The notes: a model not told the origin generated them from the sequence alone. A stretch of 64,000 nt of DNA from Flavobacterium sp. 9R (GCF_902506345.1 NZ_LR733413.1:973456-1037455); one strand, 5' to 3'; shown: positions 27,243 through 38,483, counted from the stretch's first letter. Numbers and translations are program-made.

Positions 27243-27308
27243 GTTTAAAGTTTGAAGGTTTGTGCTAACATTAAGTTGTCACAAAGAATTTGAACTTTAA
27301 ACTTTTTT
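27243..27308 (+). terminator. Probable terminator of glyA
   Basis: GTTTAAAGTT (27243-27252) is the perfect complement of AACTTTAAAC (27293-27302), with an inner TTGTG/CACAA pair and a following T tract. The loop is long, so confidence is moderate. Confidence 0.5.
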
Positions 27309-27359
27309 CATTTTTAAAACAGCTTTAAACATTTTTTTAAACTTTTAAAAAATAAAATA

Positions 27360-27953
27360 ATGGGAGTACTGCGTTTACAATTGCCAACAGACCCTAGATG
27401 GGTAAATATTGTTGAGAAAAATATTGAAGAAATCTTAACTGACCACGCTTGGTGTGAACAAAAAGCGGCTACAAATGCTATTACAATTATAACGAATAAC
27501 TCTGAGCATCAAGATTTAGTGCAAGATTTATTGGCATTAGCCAAAGAAGAAATCGACCACTTTGAGCAAGTCCATAACATTATCATTAAAAGAGGATTAA
27601 AACTTGGGAGAGAACGTAAGGATGATTATGTTAATGAACTGTATGCTTATATGAAAAAGAGCATAGATGGTAGTCGCGTTTCTGGTTTAGTTGAGCGATT
27701 ATTGTTTTCTGCCATGATTGAAGCAAGAAGCTGTGAACGATTTAAAGTGCTTTCAGAAAACATTAAGGACGAAGAATTAGCTTCTTTTTATAGAGATTTA
27801 ATGGAAAGTGAAGCGGGACATTATACTACTTTTATAACTTATGCTCGTAAATACGGAGTCGGCATTGATGTTGAGCAACGTTGGAGAGAATGGTTGGCTT
27901 TTGAAGAATCTGTCATATCAAATTATGGAAAGAATGAAACCATTCATGGTTAA
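27360..27953 (+). CDS. miaE: tRNA-(ms2io6A)-hydroxylase, MiaE family
   Basis: A 197-residue ferritin-like diiron monooxygenase predicted to hydroxylate the modified adenosine at tRNA position 37. Helices carry the iron ligands: EEIDHFEQVHNI (ExxH), then ARSCERF and EAGHYTTF (second ExxH-type set). It starts with VLRLQLPTDPRWV, a common opening of bacterial MiaE-like proteins. It lies between glyA and a GNAT gene on the plus strand. Confidence 0.88.
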   Translation: MGVLRLQLPTDPRWVNIVEKNIEEILTDHAWCEQKAATNAITIITNNSEHQDLVQDLLALAKEEIDHFEQVHNIIIKRGLKLGRERKDDYVNELYAYMKKSIDGSRVSGLVERLLFSAMIEARSCERFKVLSENIKDEELASFYRDLMESEAGHYTTFITYARKYGVGIDVEQRWREWLAFEESVISNYGKNETIHG

Positions 27954-28005
27954 TTTTTAAATAATAGCAGCCATTTTTTAAGTCTAATTCCAATTTACTC
28001 GTTTT

Positions 28006-28503
28006 ATGATTACAGTTCTCCCAGCAACCGCAGCGGATTTTGACACCATACGTTCTATTGCCTACGAAACATGGCCAATAGCTTATGGTGAAATTTTGTC
28101 AAAAGCTCAGTTAGATTATATGTTGGGCGCATTTTATAATGATACTTCGTTAAAGGAAAGTGTGTCGCAAAAAGGGCATCATTTTGTATTGGCAAATGAA
28201 GGAAATCAAACCTTAGGTTTTGCTTCTTTTGAATGGAATTACGACAATCAAAAACAAACCAAGATTCATAAAATTTATATACTTCCGTCCGCCCAAGGTA
28301 AAGGAGTAGGTAAAGTACTTATAGATTATATCGCCACTGAAGCGAGAAAGCAAGGTTCTCTTACCTTGTGTCTAAATGTCAATCGCTTCAATAAAGCGAT
28401 TACGTTTTATGAAAAAATGGGTTTTTCTATCACTAGCGAGGTAAATATCGAGCTAGAACATGGCTACTTGATGGAGGATTATGTGATGGAGAAAAAACTC
28501 TAG
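28006..28503 (+). CDS. GNAT-family N-acetyltransferase
   Basis: A 165-residue cytoplasmic GNAT. The acetyl-CoA loop is ILPSAQGKGVGKVLID (Q-x-x-G-x-G type, about residues 93-108), and the C-terminal strand/helix NRFNKAITFYEKMGFS is typical. The acceptor substrate is unknown. It is 52 bases after miaE and probably co-transcribed. Confidence 0.85.
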   Translation: MITVLPATAADFDTIRSIAYETWPIAYGEILSKAQLDYMLGAFYNDTSLKESVSQKGHHFVLANEGNQTLGFASFEWNYDNQKQTKIHKIYILPSAQGKGVGKVLIDYIATEARKQGSLTLCLNVNRFNKAITFYEKMGFSITSEVNIELEHGYLMEDYVMEKKL

Positions 28504-28624
28504 GTTGTTGTATTTTGTTTGATTCAAGACGGATGTTGCCAAATTCAAGAACTCCAGTTTTTATTGAGATAGTGCATTTACATTTGCTTCATAAAAAAAT
28601 GTATTATTCAATAAAAATGAAACT

Positions 28625-30325
28625 ATGAAAAAAATCTTTTACTTATTACTCTTCATTTCTTCATTAAGTATAGCCCAATCAGAAGAGACAATTGAGCATC
28701 TCCCAGCGAATGAATATTTTATTTTAAATGAAACTGCTGTTCTATTTGAAAATAATTTTATCATTAATAAATATATTGCGCCAAATGAGAAAAGGGGAGG
28801 ACTTAATAAAGAATCAGGAACCTTCACTGATTTATCAAATAAAGGGTATTATTTTACAGTATTAGGTAAAAAAATTAGGCTTAAAATAACGACTGATTGT
28901 AATTCACTTTTTGTAGGATATTTTCATATAGACTCTCTCAAAGCTAATAACGATTTATATAGAATTGAAAATCTAGAAATTAAGATTTTAAAAAATAATA
29001 AAACCATAATTAATTGGACTTTTGTCACTCAGTCAAAAAAGTATAATGAAAGAAATGTTCTTTATGATGGGAGAGACTATTTTCAGAAGGGTTATGTTCC
29101 TTATGAAGATTCATTAATTAATGGCGATAAGCTAGTAATTTTATTTAGAAAAAAAGGACAGGAAAGTTTTCTAAAATTGAATCTTGAGAAAAAAGAAAGC
29201 GCTAGAAAACCTTTTATTATACAAACGATTTCGTTAGACTTAAATAAACCAGAAAGTTTTGAAAGCTTTATTCAGGAATCAATAGAGAAATTGCAAAAAG
29301 ATAGACTCTTAGATAAATCAAATTTTTATGATGATTGGCCTGAAGATTATTTTCCAAGAATAATAGGAAATACAAACAGGCATTTTAAAAATGAAAAGTT
29401 TTGTTTGGTTTTTAGAAAGCCAAATGGTAAAAAAAGAACTCATAATAGTTTTGAATACCGCACTAGCATAAATTCAAAAATTGGTGATTGGACAAAGTCG
29501 AATGGTATCATTTTTTTGGAATTAAAAGAATCTGGAGCAAAATATAAACTTGAAGTCCAGTACAAAGACAATCCACAATATGTAGCTGTTTATAGATTTC
29601 ACACTGAACCCGACTGGTATCAAACGCTTTGGTTTAAGATTGTTATTGGAATGTTTTCTCTCTTGATTTTTTCGGTTATTTATATTTTCTGGATTAGAAA
29701 AATAGCAGAAAGAAAGCGATTAGAGCAAAAATCTAAAATAAAAATGCTGTATGCCCAACTTAATCCACATTTTGTATTCAATGCCTTAGGTTCTATTCAG
29801 GGCTTGCTTAACGATAATCAGATAGAAAAAGCAAATCAATATTTGGCTGGTTTTGGTTCACTACTAAGAAATACACTTATTTCTAGTGAAAAGGAAATGC
29901 AGAGTCTTGAGGTAGAAATAAAAAGCATCAAAAATTATATCGAGTTAGAACAGTTGCGAAATCCTTTTTTGTATCGTTTAACAATTGATGAAAAAATAGA
30001 TATTCACGAAGTACAAACGCTTCCACTTTTGATGCAGCCTTTGATAGAAAATGCTATAAAACATGGTATTTCAAATAAAGAAAATGCAGAAATAACGCTC
30101 ACTATTTCAAAAAAAGAAGATGACTTAATTTTTGAAATAGCCGATAATGGAAAAGGTTTTGATATATTAGAGGAGCAAAAGGGTTTTGGTTTAAAATTGG
30201 TAAAAGATAGAATTACGTTATTTAATCAATCCTCTGCAAAAATGAAAATTGACATAAAGATTCAAAGTGATTTATCTGGAACACAGATAACTGTTTATTA
30301 TAAAAACTGGCTTAAAAATGATTAA
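28625..30325 (+). CDS. LytS-type sensor histidine kinase
   Basis: A 566-residue membrane kinase. A signal peptide (about 1-18) leads to about 315 extracytoplasmic residues with no recognised propeller. A short beta domain ends YRFHTEPDWYQTLWF, like the Y_Y_Y module that usually precedes the membrane helix in this class. One helix (about 337-357) and a short coiled stretch lead to the His_kinase domain with the phosphoacceptor in LNPHFVFNALGS (H382). The ATPase end has IENAIKHG (N476) and DNGKGF (507-512). It overlaps the next gene by 8 bases, so its partner is the LytTR regulator. Confidence 0.9.
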   Translation: MKKIFYLLLFISSLSIAQSEETIEHLPANEYFILNETAVLFENNFIINKYIAPNEKRGGLNKESGTFTDLSNKGYYFTVLGKKIRLKITTDCNSLFVGYFHIDSLKANNDLYRIENLEIKILKNNKTIINWTFVTQSKKYNERNVLYDGRDYFQKGYVPYEDSLINGDKLVILFRKKGQESFLKLNLEKKESARKPFIIQTISLDLNKPESFESFIQESIEKLQKDRLLDKSNFYDDWPEDYFPRIIGNTNRHFKNEKFCLVFRKPNGKKRTHNSFEYRTSINSKIGDWTKSNGIIFLELKESGAKYKLEVQYKDNPQYVAVYRFHTEPDWYQTLWFKIVIGMFSLLIFSVIYIFWIRKIAERKRLEQKSKIKMLYAQLNPHFVFNALGSIQGLLNDNQIEKANQYLAGFGSLLRNTLISSEKEMQSLEVEIKSIKNYIELEQLRNPFLYRLTIDEKIDIHEVQTLPLLMQPLIENAIKHGISNKENAEITLTISKKEDDLIFEIADNGKGFDILEEQKGFGLKLVKDRITLFNQSSAKMKIDIKIQSDLSGTQITVYYKNWLKND

Positions 30326-31064
30326 AGGAATCATCATAGATGACGAACCACACAATGTTACCAATCTGCGTAGATTGTTGGAAAAATATTGTCCAGAAGT
30401 GATGATTGTTGCTTCGTCATCAAATGCTAACGAAGGTATTTCACTCATTAAAAACAATCAGCCTGATTTGGTTTTTTTAGATATTCAAATGCCTGACAAG
30501 GATGGATTTCAGGTTTTGCAGGAACTTAATTTGTATGATTTTGAAGTAATATTTGTAACGGCTTTTAGTCAATATGGAATTCAGGCAATTAAATTTTCGG
30601 CAATTGATTATCTACTAAAACCAATTGATATTGAAGAGTTAAAAAAAGCAGTTGTAAAAACAAGCGAGAGATTAAAACATAAAAATCAAAATCTGCAATT
30701 GCAAAATTTGCTTCATCACTTAAGACAAAGTAATAATAGTTCCGATCACAGAATAGCTATTTCATCGCTCAAAGAAACCCGTTTTGTATATGTGAAAAAC
30801 ATAGTCCGATGTGAAAGCGAAAATAGCTATACATTATTTTTTACAGATGAAGGCGAAACCATTATTTCGACGGTACCACTTTATGAATATGATGAAATGT
30901 TAAGTGTTTATGGATTTATTCGTTGTCATCAATCGCATTTGGTAAATAAAAAATACGTAAAAAGCCTGCTAAAAGAAGAGGGCTATACTTTGCTGCTTTT
31001 TGATCAGATTCGAATTCCTGTTTCACGCAATAAAAAAGATTTGGTTAAAAAAGCTTTAGTTTAG
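30318..31064 (+). CDS. LytTR-family response regulator
   Basis: A 248-residue transcription factor. The receiver domain has Asp8-Asp9 and the phosphorylated Asp55 in LVFLDIQMPD, plus the conserved Lys in YLLKPID. The C-terminal LytTR DNA-binding domain (about 145-245) includes YVKNIVRCESENSYT and FIRCHQSHLVNKKYV. It is translationally coupled to the kinase. The exporter genes begin 217 bases downstream on the same strand and are plausible targets. Confidence 0.93.
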   Translation: MIKGIIIDDEPHNVTNLRRLLEKYCPEVMIVASSSNANEGISLIKNNQPDLVFLDIQMPDKDGFQVLQELNLYDFEVIFVTAFSQYGIQAIKFSAIDYLLKPIDIEELKKAVVKTSERLKHKNQNLQLQNLLHHLRQSNNSSDHRIAISSLKETRFVYVKNIVRCESENSYTLFFTDEGETIISTVPLYEYDEMLSVYGFIRCHQSHLVNKKYVKSLLKEEGYTLLLFDQIRIPVSRNKKDLVKKALV

Positions 31065-31104
31065 TATACCAAAAAATACTAAAAATCAAAGTCAATTTGA
31101 ACTT

Positions 31105-31140
31105 GCCTCAAAAAGTTAGACACTATTTGGGGCGTTTTTT
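31105..31140 (+). terminator. Terminator after the LytTR regulator
   Basis: GCCTCAAA (31105-31112) pairs with TTTGGGGC (31126-31133) with one G-T wobble, followed by GTTTTTT. Confidence 0.7.
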
Positions 31141-31281
31141 ATGAAAAGTAAAGGTTTTTATATTAATCATTTTTCAGACTACTGTTAACTAGTAATTATG
31201 TAACAATCATTATTTCTTTACATTTTTTTAAGTCGTATATTTATATCAGTTTTCGTATAAATAAGTTTCAAAAAATATAAA

Positions 31282-32376
31282 ATGAGGTTAAAATTAATAC
31301 TAGTATTGGGATGTGTTTTTTTTCTATTAATAAATTGTTCCAAAAAAGAATCTCAAGAAATTCAGCCTACCATAAGCGATATTACCGAAAGTGTTTATGC
31401 ATCTGGCGTAATAAAAGCCAAGGACCAATACATTGTTTATCCTACTGTAAGTGGGATTTTGAAAAAAACAAAAGTGGCAGTTGGTCAAAAAATCAGCAAA
31501 GGACAATTATTGTTTGAGCTAGATAGCGACAAAGCCGATTTGAATACTCAAAACGCTTTATTGGCGTATGAATTGAGCAAAAAAGATAGTCGTTACATTC
31601 AAGATAAAATTGCCGAATTAGAGTTGAAAGTTTTGGCGGCGAAAGACAAATTAATTTTGGATGAATCTATTTATCACAGGAATCAAAAAGCATTGCAGTA
31701 TGAAGGGATTTCCCAAGTAGATTTTGATAGAGTAGTGCAAACCTATAAAAGCTCGAAAAGTAATTTTGAAATGGCACAAAAACAATTGGCACAATTCAAA
31801 AGCCAATTGCAAAATGACCAAAGTAAAAATGCAATCAATCTAAAAATTAGTCAAAAAAGTCAAAGCGATTTTGCTGTAAAAAGTGAATTTGACGGTCAAT
31901 TGTTCGACCTGCCTGTCAAAGAAGGTACTTTGGTGACACCCCAAACACCAATTGCTACGATTGGGAAAAGCAATACTTTCATTCTTGAATTTGATGTGGA
32001 TGAAAACGATATGGTTCGAGTGGTGTTGGGACAAAATATCGTTGTTACTATGGATAGTTACAAAGGAACTGTTTTTGATGCAGTAGTTTCAAAAATTTAT
32101 CCCATAATGGATGAGCGTTCGAGAACTTTCAAGATAGAAGCTCAGTTTACAAAAGCTCCACCCAAGTTGTATCCTAATTTAACAGCAGAAGCGAATATCG
32201 TTATTCAAACCAAAAAAAAGGCCATCACTATTCCGAAAGAATATCTAATTGATGGGACTTATGTTTTGGTCAATAAAGATGAAAAACGAAAAGTAAAAGT
32301 CGGCTTAAGTGATTACAAAAAAGTAGAGATTTTAGAAGGGTTGCAAGCCAACGAAACGCTTTATAAACCGAACTAA
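31282..32376 (+). CDS. HlyD/MacA-type periplasmic adaptor lipoprotein
   Basis: A 364-residue membrane-fusion protein. The N-terminus is a lipoprotein signal ending FFLLINC (Cys19). A biotinyl-lipoyl-like segment (VYPTVSGILKKTKVAVGQ) precedes a long alpha-hairpin coiled coil (about 85-185), then the second lipoyl half and beta-barrel (PKLYPNLTAEANIVI). It links an inner-membrane transporter to an outer-membrane channel. Its stop codon overlaps the permease start by one base (TAATG). No outer-membrane TolC-like gene is adjacent. Confidence 0.88.
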   Translation: MRLKLILVLGCVFFLLINCSKKESQEIQPTISDITESVYASGVIKAKDQYIVYPTVSGILKKTKVAVGQKISKGQLLFELDSDKADLNTQNALLAYELSKKDSRYIQDKIAELELKVLAAKDKLILDESIYHRNQKALQYEGISQVDFDRVVQTYKSSKSNFEMAQKQLAQFKSQLQNDQSKNAINLKISQKSQSDFAVKSEFDGQLFDLPVKEGTLVTPQTPIATIGKSNTFILEFDVDENDMVRVVLGQNIVVTMDSYKGTVFDAVVSKIYPIMDERSRTFKIEAQFTKAPPKLYPNLTAEANIVIQTKKKAITIPKEYLIDGTYVLVNKDEKRKVKVGLSDYKKVEILEGLQANETLYKPN

Positions 32377-33632
32377 TGAACTACAAACTTATCTTAAACA
32401 TCGCTTTGCATTTGTTGCGTGCCCGCTTAAAACAAACGATTGTGGCAGCAATTGGGGTTACGTTTAGTATCGCTATGTTTATTGCATTGGTGAGTTTTAT
32501 GAACGGGCTCAATGATTTATTAGATGGATTGATGCTAAATAGAACACCTCATGTTCGCTTGTATAACGAAATAAAACCTACGGCTAATCAACCGATTGAT
32601 TTGTCGAATCGCTATAAAAATACTACCAACTTTATCCGGTCGGTAAAGCCTAAAGATAGAGGGAAATCAATATATAACGGAATTCCAATTATCAAAGCTC
32701 TTAAGGAAGACAAACGAATCATTGATGTGGCTCCAAAAGTAGTGGCTCCTGTTTTTTTTAATTCGGGAACTATTGAGATTTCAGGAGTTGTGAATGGGAT
32801 AGCTATTTTGGCAGAAGAAAAATTGTTTCAAACCAGCGATTATATTATTGAAGGCAAGATTACCGATTTGGTGCAAAACAATAGTATTATTATAGGTAAA
32901 GGATTGGCGGATAAAATGCTATTGATTGTTGGAGACCGAATTAAAGTCACCACATCCAAAGGGAATTTGGCAACCTTAAAAGTAGTCGGGATTTCTCAAA
33001 TTGGTATTGCAGAAATAGACGATACGATGTCCTATACTTCTTTAGATACCGCTCAGAAAATGTTGGGAGAAGCCACAAACTACATCACAGATATTCAAAT
33101 CAAATTATATGATATGGCTTCTGCACCTGTTGTAGCCAAAGAATTGCAGGTAACTTATCAACTAGATACTATCGATTATCAAACAGCCAATTCACAATTT
33201 GAGACTGGCAGTTCAGTACGAACCATTATCTCTTATGCTGTTGGGATTGTATTGTTGATAGTGGCTGGTTTTGGAATTTATAATATTCTAAACATGATGA
33301 TTTACGAGAAAATGGACAGTATTGCTATTTTGAAAGCGACTGGCTTTTCAGGAAATGACGTCAAGTGGATTTTTACTTCGTTATCTATAATTATTGGTTT
33401 GGCTGGAGGTATTTTTGGTCTCATTTTTGGCTTTATTTTTACTTCAATTATTGATGTGATTCCTTTTGAAACTGCGGCTTTACCAACGGTCAAAACGTAT
33501 CCAATTAATTTCAATATTTTGTATTATATCATCGGAATTGTATTTGCCTTGTTCACCACGACTATTGCAGGTTTGTTTCCTGCTTTAAAAGCCAGCAAAG
33601 TAGATCCAGTAGAAATTATTAGAGGAAAATAA
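32376..33632 (+). CDS. ABC transporter permease, MacB/FtsX (DevC-like) family
   Basis: A 418-residue permease with one N-terminal membrane helix (about 18-40), a large periplasmic MacB-PCD-like domain (about 45-265), and three C-terminal helices (about 280-300, 330-360, 385-405). It ends GLFPALKASKVDPVEIIRGK, the diagnostic FtsX-family tail. With the adaptor before it and the ATPase after it, it forms a MacAB- or DevBCA-like exporter for peptides, lipids or antibiotics. The cargo is not evident. Confidence 0.9.
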   Translation: MNYKLILNIALHLLRARLKQTIVAAIGVTFSIAMFIALVSFMNGLNDLLDGLMLNRTPHVRLYNEIKPTANQPIDLSNRYKNTTNFIRSVKPKDRGKSIYNGIPIIKALKEDKRIIDVAPKVVAPVFFNSGTIEISGVVNGIAILAEEKLFQTSDYIIEGKITDLVQNNSIIIGKGLADKMLLIVGDRIKVTTSKGNLATLKVVGISQIGIAEIDDTMSYTSLDTAQKMLGEATNYITDIQIKLYDMASAPVVAKELQVTYQLDTIDYQTANSQFETGSSVRTIISYAVGIVLLIVAGFGIYNILNMMIYEKMDSIAILKATGFSGNDVKWIFTSLSIIIGLAGGIFGLIFGFIFTSIIDVIPFETAALPTVKTYPINFNILYYIIGIVFALFTTTIAGLFPALKASKVDPVEIIRGK

Positions 33633-33633
33633 A

Positions 33634-34314
33634 ATGGAAAATAAAGTACTGCAAACCATCGGATTGAGTAAATATTTTTATGATCCCGTAAAATTTCAAG
33701 TATTGAAGGAAATTGATATGAGTATCAATCATGGCGAGTTTGTTTCAATTGTTGGTAAATCAGGTTGTGGAAAGTCAACGTTGTTGTATTTGCTTTCGAC
33801 TATGGATACAGATTATGACGGGCAATTGTTTGTGAATAATCAACTGATTACTGGAAAATCAGATAAAGAATTGGCTTTGATACGCAACGAAAAAATTGGC
33901 TTTGTTTTTCAATTTCATTATTTGCTCAATGAATATAATGTACTTAAAAACGTGATGCTTCCGGGATTGAAATTGGCTAAATTTTCTGAAAAAGAAGTGG
34001 AGCATCGTGCAATGGAGCATCTGAAAACATTAGACATGCACGAACATGCTTTGAAGTTACCCAATCAATTGAGTGGTGGACAAAAACAAAGGGTAGCTAT
34101 TGCAAGGGCGTTAATCAATGATCCTTTAATCATTATGGGAGATGAACCTACAGGAAATTTAGATAAAAAAAACAGCGACTTAGTGTTTGATATTTTTAAG
34201 CAATTGACCCATGAGCAGAAACAGACGCTATTGATTGTAACGCATGATAATGATTTTGCAGAGCGTTCAGATAGAACGATAACTATGCAAGACGGTCGAA
34301 TCATAAAAAGTTAA
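33634..34314 (+). CDS. ABC transporter ATPase, MacB/LolD-like
   Basis: A 226-residue nucleotide-binding subunit. Walker A is GKSGCGKST (41-49), the signature LSGGQKQRVAIARAL, Walker B LIIMGDEPTGNLD, and the switch His in IVTHDNDF. Its length and the EPTGNLD motif place it in the LolD/MacB group. It begins one base after the permease stop. Its last 4 bases overlap the convergent pentapeptide gene. Confidence 0.95.
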   Translation: MENKVLQTIGLSKYFYDPVKFQVLKEIDMSINHGEFVSIVGKSGCGKSTLLYLLSTMDTDYDGQLFVNNQLITGKSDKELALIRNEKIGFVFQFHYLLNEYNVLKNVMLPGLKLAKFSEKEVEHRAMEHLKTLDMHEHALKLPNQLSGGQKQRVAIARALINDPLIIMGDEPTGNLDKKNSDLVFDIFKQLTHEQKQTLLIVTHDNDFAERSDRTITMQDGRIIKS

Positions 34315-34880
34315 TCTACTACAATCTCGTGTTTATACAGTAAGCCTTTTACTTCGTTGAGACTGAAAATCGCCTTTTTGAGTTTGGTTTTGGAAGGATC
34401 TATAGTGTAATTATAACTTGTTTTGAAATTCGCTTTGTTGGCAATTGCTTTGTCAAATTCAGCGCGGTAAAGGTCACAATTATCAAAAATACTTTCGGTT
34501 AAGTCAGTTGCCATAAAATCTACGGCAAGTAAACTACAAGTATTGAATGTGGTGCCTTTTAGTTTTAAAGTATAAAACTTTGAAAAGTCTAATACACAAT
34601 GTTGAAAATGTACTTCAAAAATTAATTTATTGCACATTGCAAAATTAACCTCTCTGATTTGACAATGGTTAAAAGTAACGGTTCGTAACGCCACGTGATT
34701 GATGTGTGCTCCATTAAAATTACACTTTGTAAACACACAATCAATAAAGGTAACATCCATAAAATTACAAGCCGTAAAATCACAATTTTCAAACGTGCAA
34801 CATTCGAATTCATTGTGATTTAATTCGTCTCTGTTATAAATGATTTTTTGGTAATGTTGGTCTAGATTGTAGTTTGGCAT
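34311..34880 (-). CDS. Pentapeptide-repeat protein, Qnr/McbG-like
   Basis: A 189-residue protein built of A(D/N)LxF-type pentapeptides, for example FENCDFTACNFMDVTF and FNTCSLLAVDFMATDL, forming a right-handed beta-helix. It ends with a Qnr-like dimerisation tail (DPSKTKLKKAIFSLNEVKGLL). Such proteins can mimic DNA and protect gyrase, or confer immunity to gyrase poisons, but many are of unknown role. The ATG at 34880 is used. A TTG start at 34928 would run back through the hairpin at 34904-34939. It converges on the ABC exporter. Confidence 0.8.
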   Translation of the reverse strand: MPNYNLDQHYQKIIYNRDELNHNEFECCTFENCDFTACNFMDVTFIDCVFTKCNFNGAHINHVALRTVTFNHCQIREVNFAMCNKLIFEVHFQHCVLDFSKFYTLKLKGTTFNTCSLLAVDFMATDLTESIFDNCDLYRAEFDKAIANKANFKTSYNYTIDPSKTKLKKAIFSLNEVKGLLYKHEIVVD

Positions 34881-34903
34881 GCGCAAAGGAAGTGTTTTAA
34901 AGC

Positions 34904-34939
34904 AAAAAACGCAATTATCAAGAGACAATTGCGTTTTTT
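34904..34939 (-). terminator. Strong hairpin terminator next to a tRNA 3' remnant
   Basis: AAAAAACGCAATT (34904-34916) is the exact complement of AATTGCGTTTTTT (34927-34939), a 13-bp stem around a 10-base loop. On the minus strand it directly follows the tRNA-like 3' end at 34940-34955. It therefore looks like the former tRNA's terminator. Confidence 0.8.
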
Positions 34940-34955
34940 AGTGACCCCTACAGGA
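34940..34955 (-). pseudogene. tRNA 3'-end remnant, possible attachment site
   Basis: Read on the minus strand, TCCTGTAGGGGTCACT fits the end of a tRNA: T-stem strand CCTGT, acceptor strand AGGGGTC, discriminator A. The T-loop and everything 5' of it are missing; only AT-rich sequence follows. A terminator lies immediately downstream, as at the intact tRNA-Arg in this window. Confidence 0.45.
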
Positions 34956-35347
34956 CAAATTTCAAATCATTTTATGGAAGATTTGAAGATATTGGCTTAT
35001 TATATGTAGGGTCTGTCTTTGAATGGTACCAATAATTTGGTTTGGACGTCCTGTTGGGGATTGATATTTTTTGGATCATATGAGAATGAGTATTTGAAAA
35101 AAAAAATACAACTTTAATTTTTTTATTACTTTTTCAAATATCCCATTATAAAGAATCAAAATGTGCATAATTTAAAATAGTCCTATCATGTCTTGCATTA
35201 GAGACTAAAAGCTGGACAAATGATTTAACTATTTACAGTTTCAAAAGTTAGAGATTACCCAGATGCAACTTAACGGTGAGATATTATAATTTCGATTCAT
35301 CCTTACCATGGAAACGAAGCTTTATTTAATTTTCGTGTTTTTTGTGT
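34956..35347. other. Noncoding stretch at the left edge of the accessory island
   Basis: About 390 AT-rich bases without a convincing gene or known RNA. No clear promoter or hairpin was found. Only very short ORFs occur. Confidence 0.5.
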
Positions 35348-36244
35348 CTAATTCAAACTCCTATACTCATTAGGAGTATTACCAACGTGTTGCTTAAAAA
35401 AGCGAGTGAAGTGCTGAGGATATTTAAAGCCTAGCTCATAAGCTACTTCATTGATGGTTTTAGTGGAATCGAATATTTTATCTTTGGCGACATCAATAAT
35501 TTTGTTTTGAATGTATTCCTGTGCAGATTTTCCAGTTTCTTTTTTGATAAGGTCACCAAAGTAATTGGGAGATAAATTTAGCTCAGCGGCATAATAAGCC
35601 ACTGAAGGCAAACCTAGGATATTCGGTTTGTCAGATGAAAAATAACTATTTAATAATTCTTCAAATTTTTCAACGATTCCTTTATTAGCATTATCCCTTG
35701 TAATAAATTGGCGGTCATAGAATCTTTCACAATAGTTTAAAAACAATTCAATATTAGAAGCTATGAGTTTTTTACTGTGTTTGTCGATCGATTGCTTTAG
35801 CTCCATTTCGATTTTAGCAAAACAATCAAACACCAACTGTTTTTCCTGTTCTGATAAATGAAGTGCTTCACTAGTGTTGTAGCTGAAAAAATTATATTCA
35901 TTAATGCTTTTTGCAAGAGAGGTACCATGTATCAGATCAGGATGGAAAACCAATCCATGTCCCACAGGCTGGTAATAGTCTATTTTGTTTTCTACATCAA
36001 TTACCTGACCCGGTGATATGAAAACCAAAGTTCCTTCCTGATAATCGTAATAATTGCGACCGTATTTTAAGTCGCCACAGTTCACTTGTTTTAAAAACAC
36101 ACAGTAAAGCCCGAAGTTCATTTTAGAACCGGTTCTTTCCTTTGCTTTTGAAAAATCAATTATGCTAACCAAAGGGTGCAATGTTGCATGATTATTAAAA
36201 GCATTGTACTCACTAATGGTCTCAAAATTAAATACTTGTTCCAT
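35348..36244 (-). CDS. AraC-family transcriptional regulator
   Basis: A 298-residue regulator. The N-terminal about 170 residues form a cupin-like sensing domain, and the C-terminal about 100 residues contain two helix-turn-helix units (LPSVAYYAAELNLSPNYFGDLIKKETG and INEVAYELGFKYPQHFTRFFKQHVG). It is divergent from the eleven-gene oxidoreductase/hydrolase cluster beginning at 36419. Such placement is typical of a local activator responding to an aromatic, aldehyde or drug-like signal. The ligand is unknown. Confidence 0.92.
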   Translation of the reverse strand: MEQVFNFETISEYNAFNNHATLHPLVSIIDFSKAKERTGSKMNFGLYCVFLKQVNCGDLKYGRNYYDYQEGTLVFISPGQVIDVENKIDYYQPVGHGLVFHPDLIHGTSLAKSINEYNFFSYNTSEALHLSEQEKQLVFDCFAKIEMELKQSIDKHSKKLIASNIELFLNYCERFYDRQFITRDNANKGIVEKFEELLNSYFSSDKPNILGLPSVAYYAAELNLSPNYFGDLIKKETGKSAQEYIQNKIIDVAKDKIFDSTKTINEVAYELGFKYPQHFTRFFKQHVGNTPNEYRSLN

Positions 36245-36266
36245 GTCTTTTTTATTGTTTGTTGTA

Positions 36267-36274
36267 CAAATTTA
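36267..36274 (-). promoter_or_regulatory. Possible -7 box of the AraC regulator gene
   Basis: TAAATTTG on the minus strand, 22 bases before the ATG, with TTA in place of TTG about 18 bases upstream. Confidence 0.45.
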
Positions 36275-36406
36275 AGTAATTGTGCGTAGTTTTAATAGCA
36301 GTTTGAGTTCAATCAGTAATCTTGGTAGCAGATTCAGTAATCCATATACCATTGCCCTCGCATTTAGTTCTGAAATTTGCTGTAACAGAATTGTTTAAAA
36401 CTTTAA

Positions 36407-37270
<864 letters not shown>

Positions 37271-37291
37271 AATATTCTAATAAACATAATT

Positions 37292-38440
<1,149 letters not shown>

Positions 38441-38483
38441 AAATTAAAACGCACCATTACAATTTAACTTTAAATTAGATTAT

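Noticed and set aside
31100..31140. Possible insertion-sequence end after the LytTR gene
   Set aside because: The motif is fully explained as a GC hairpin with a T run, and no transposase or second end is present.
34881..34928. TTG start extending the pentapeptide protein by 16 residues
   Set aside because: It would translate through the 13-bp hairpin, and the added residues are not pentapeptide-like. The ATG at 34880 is preferred.
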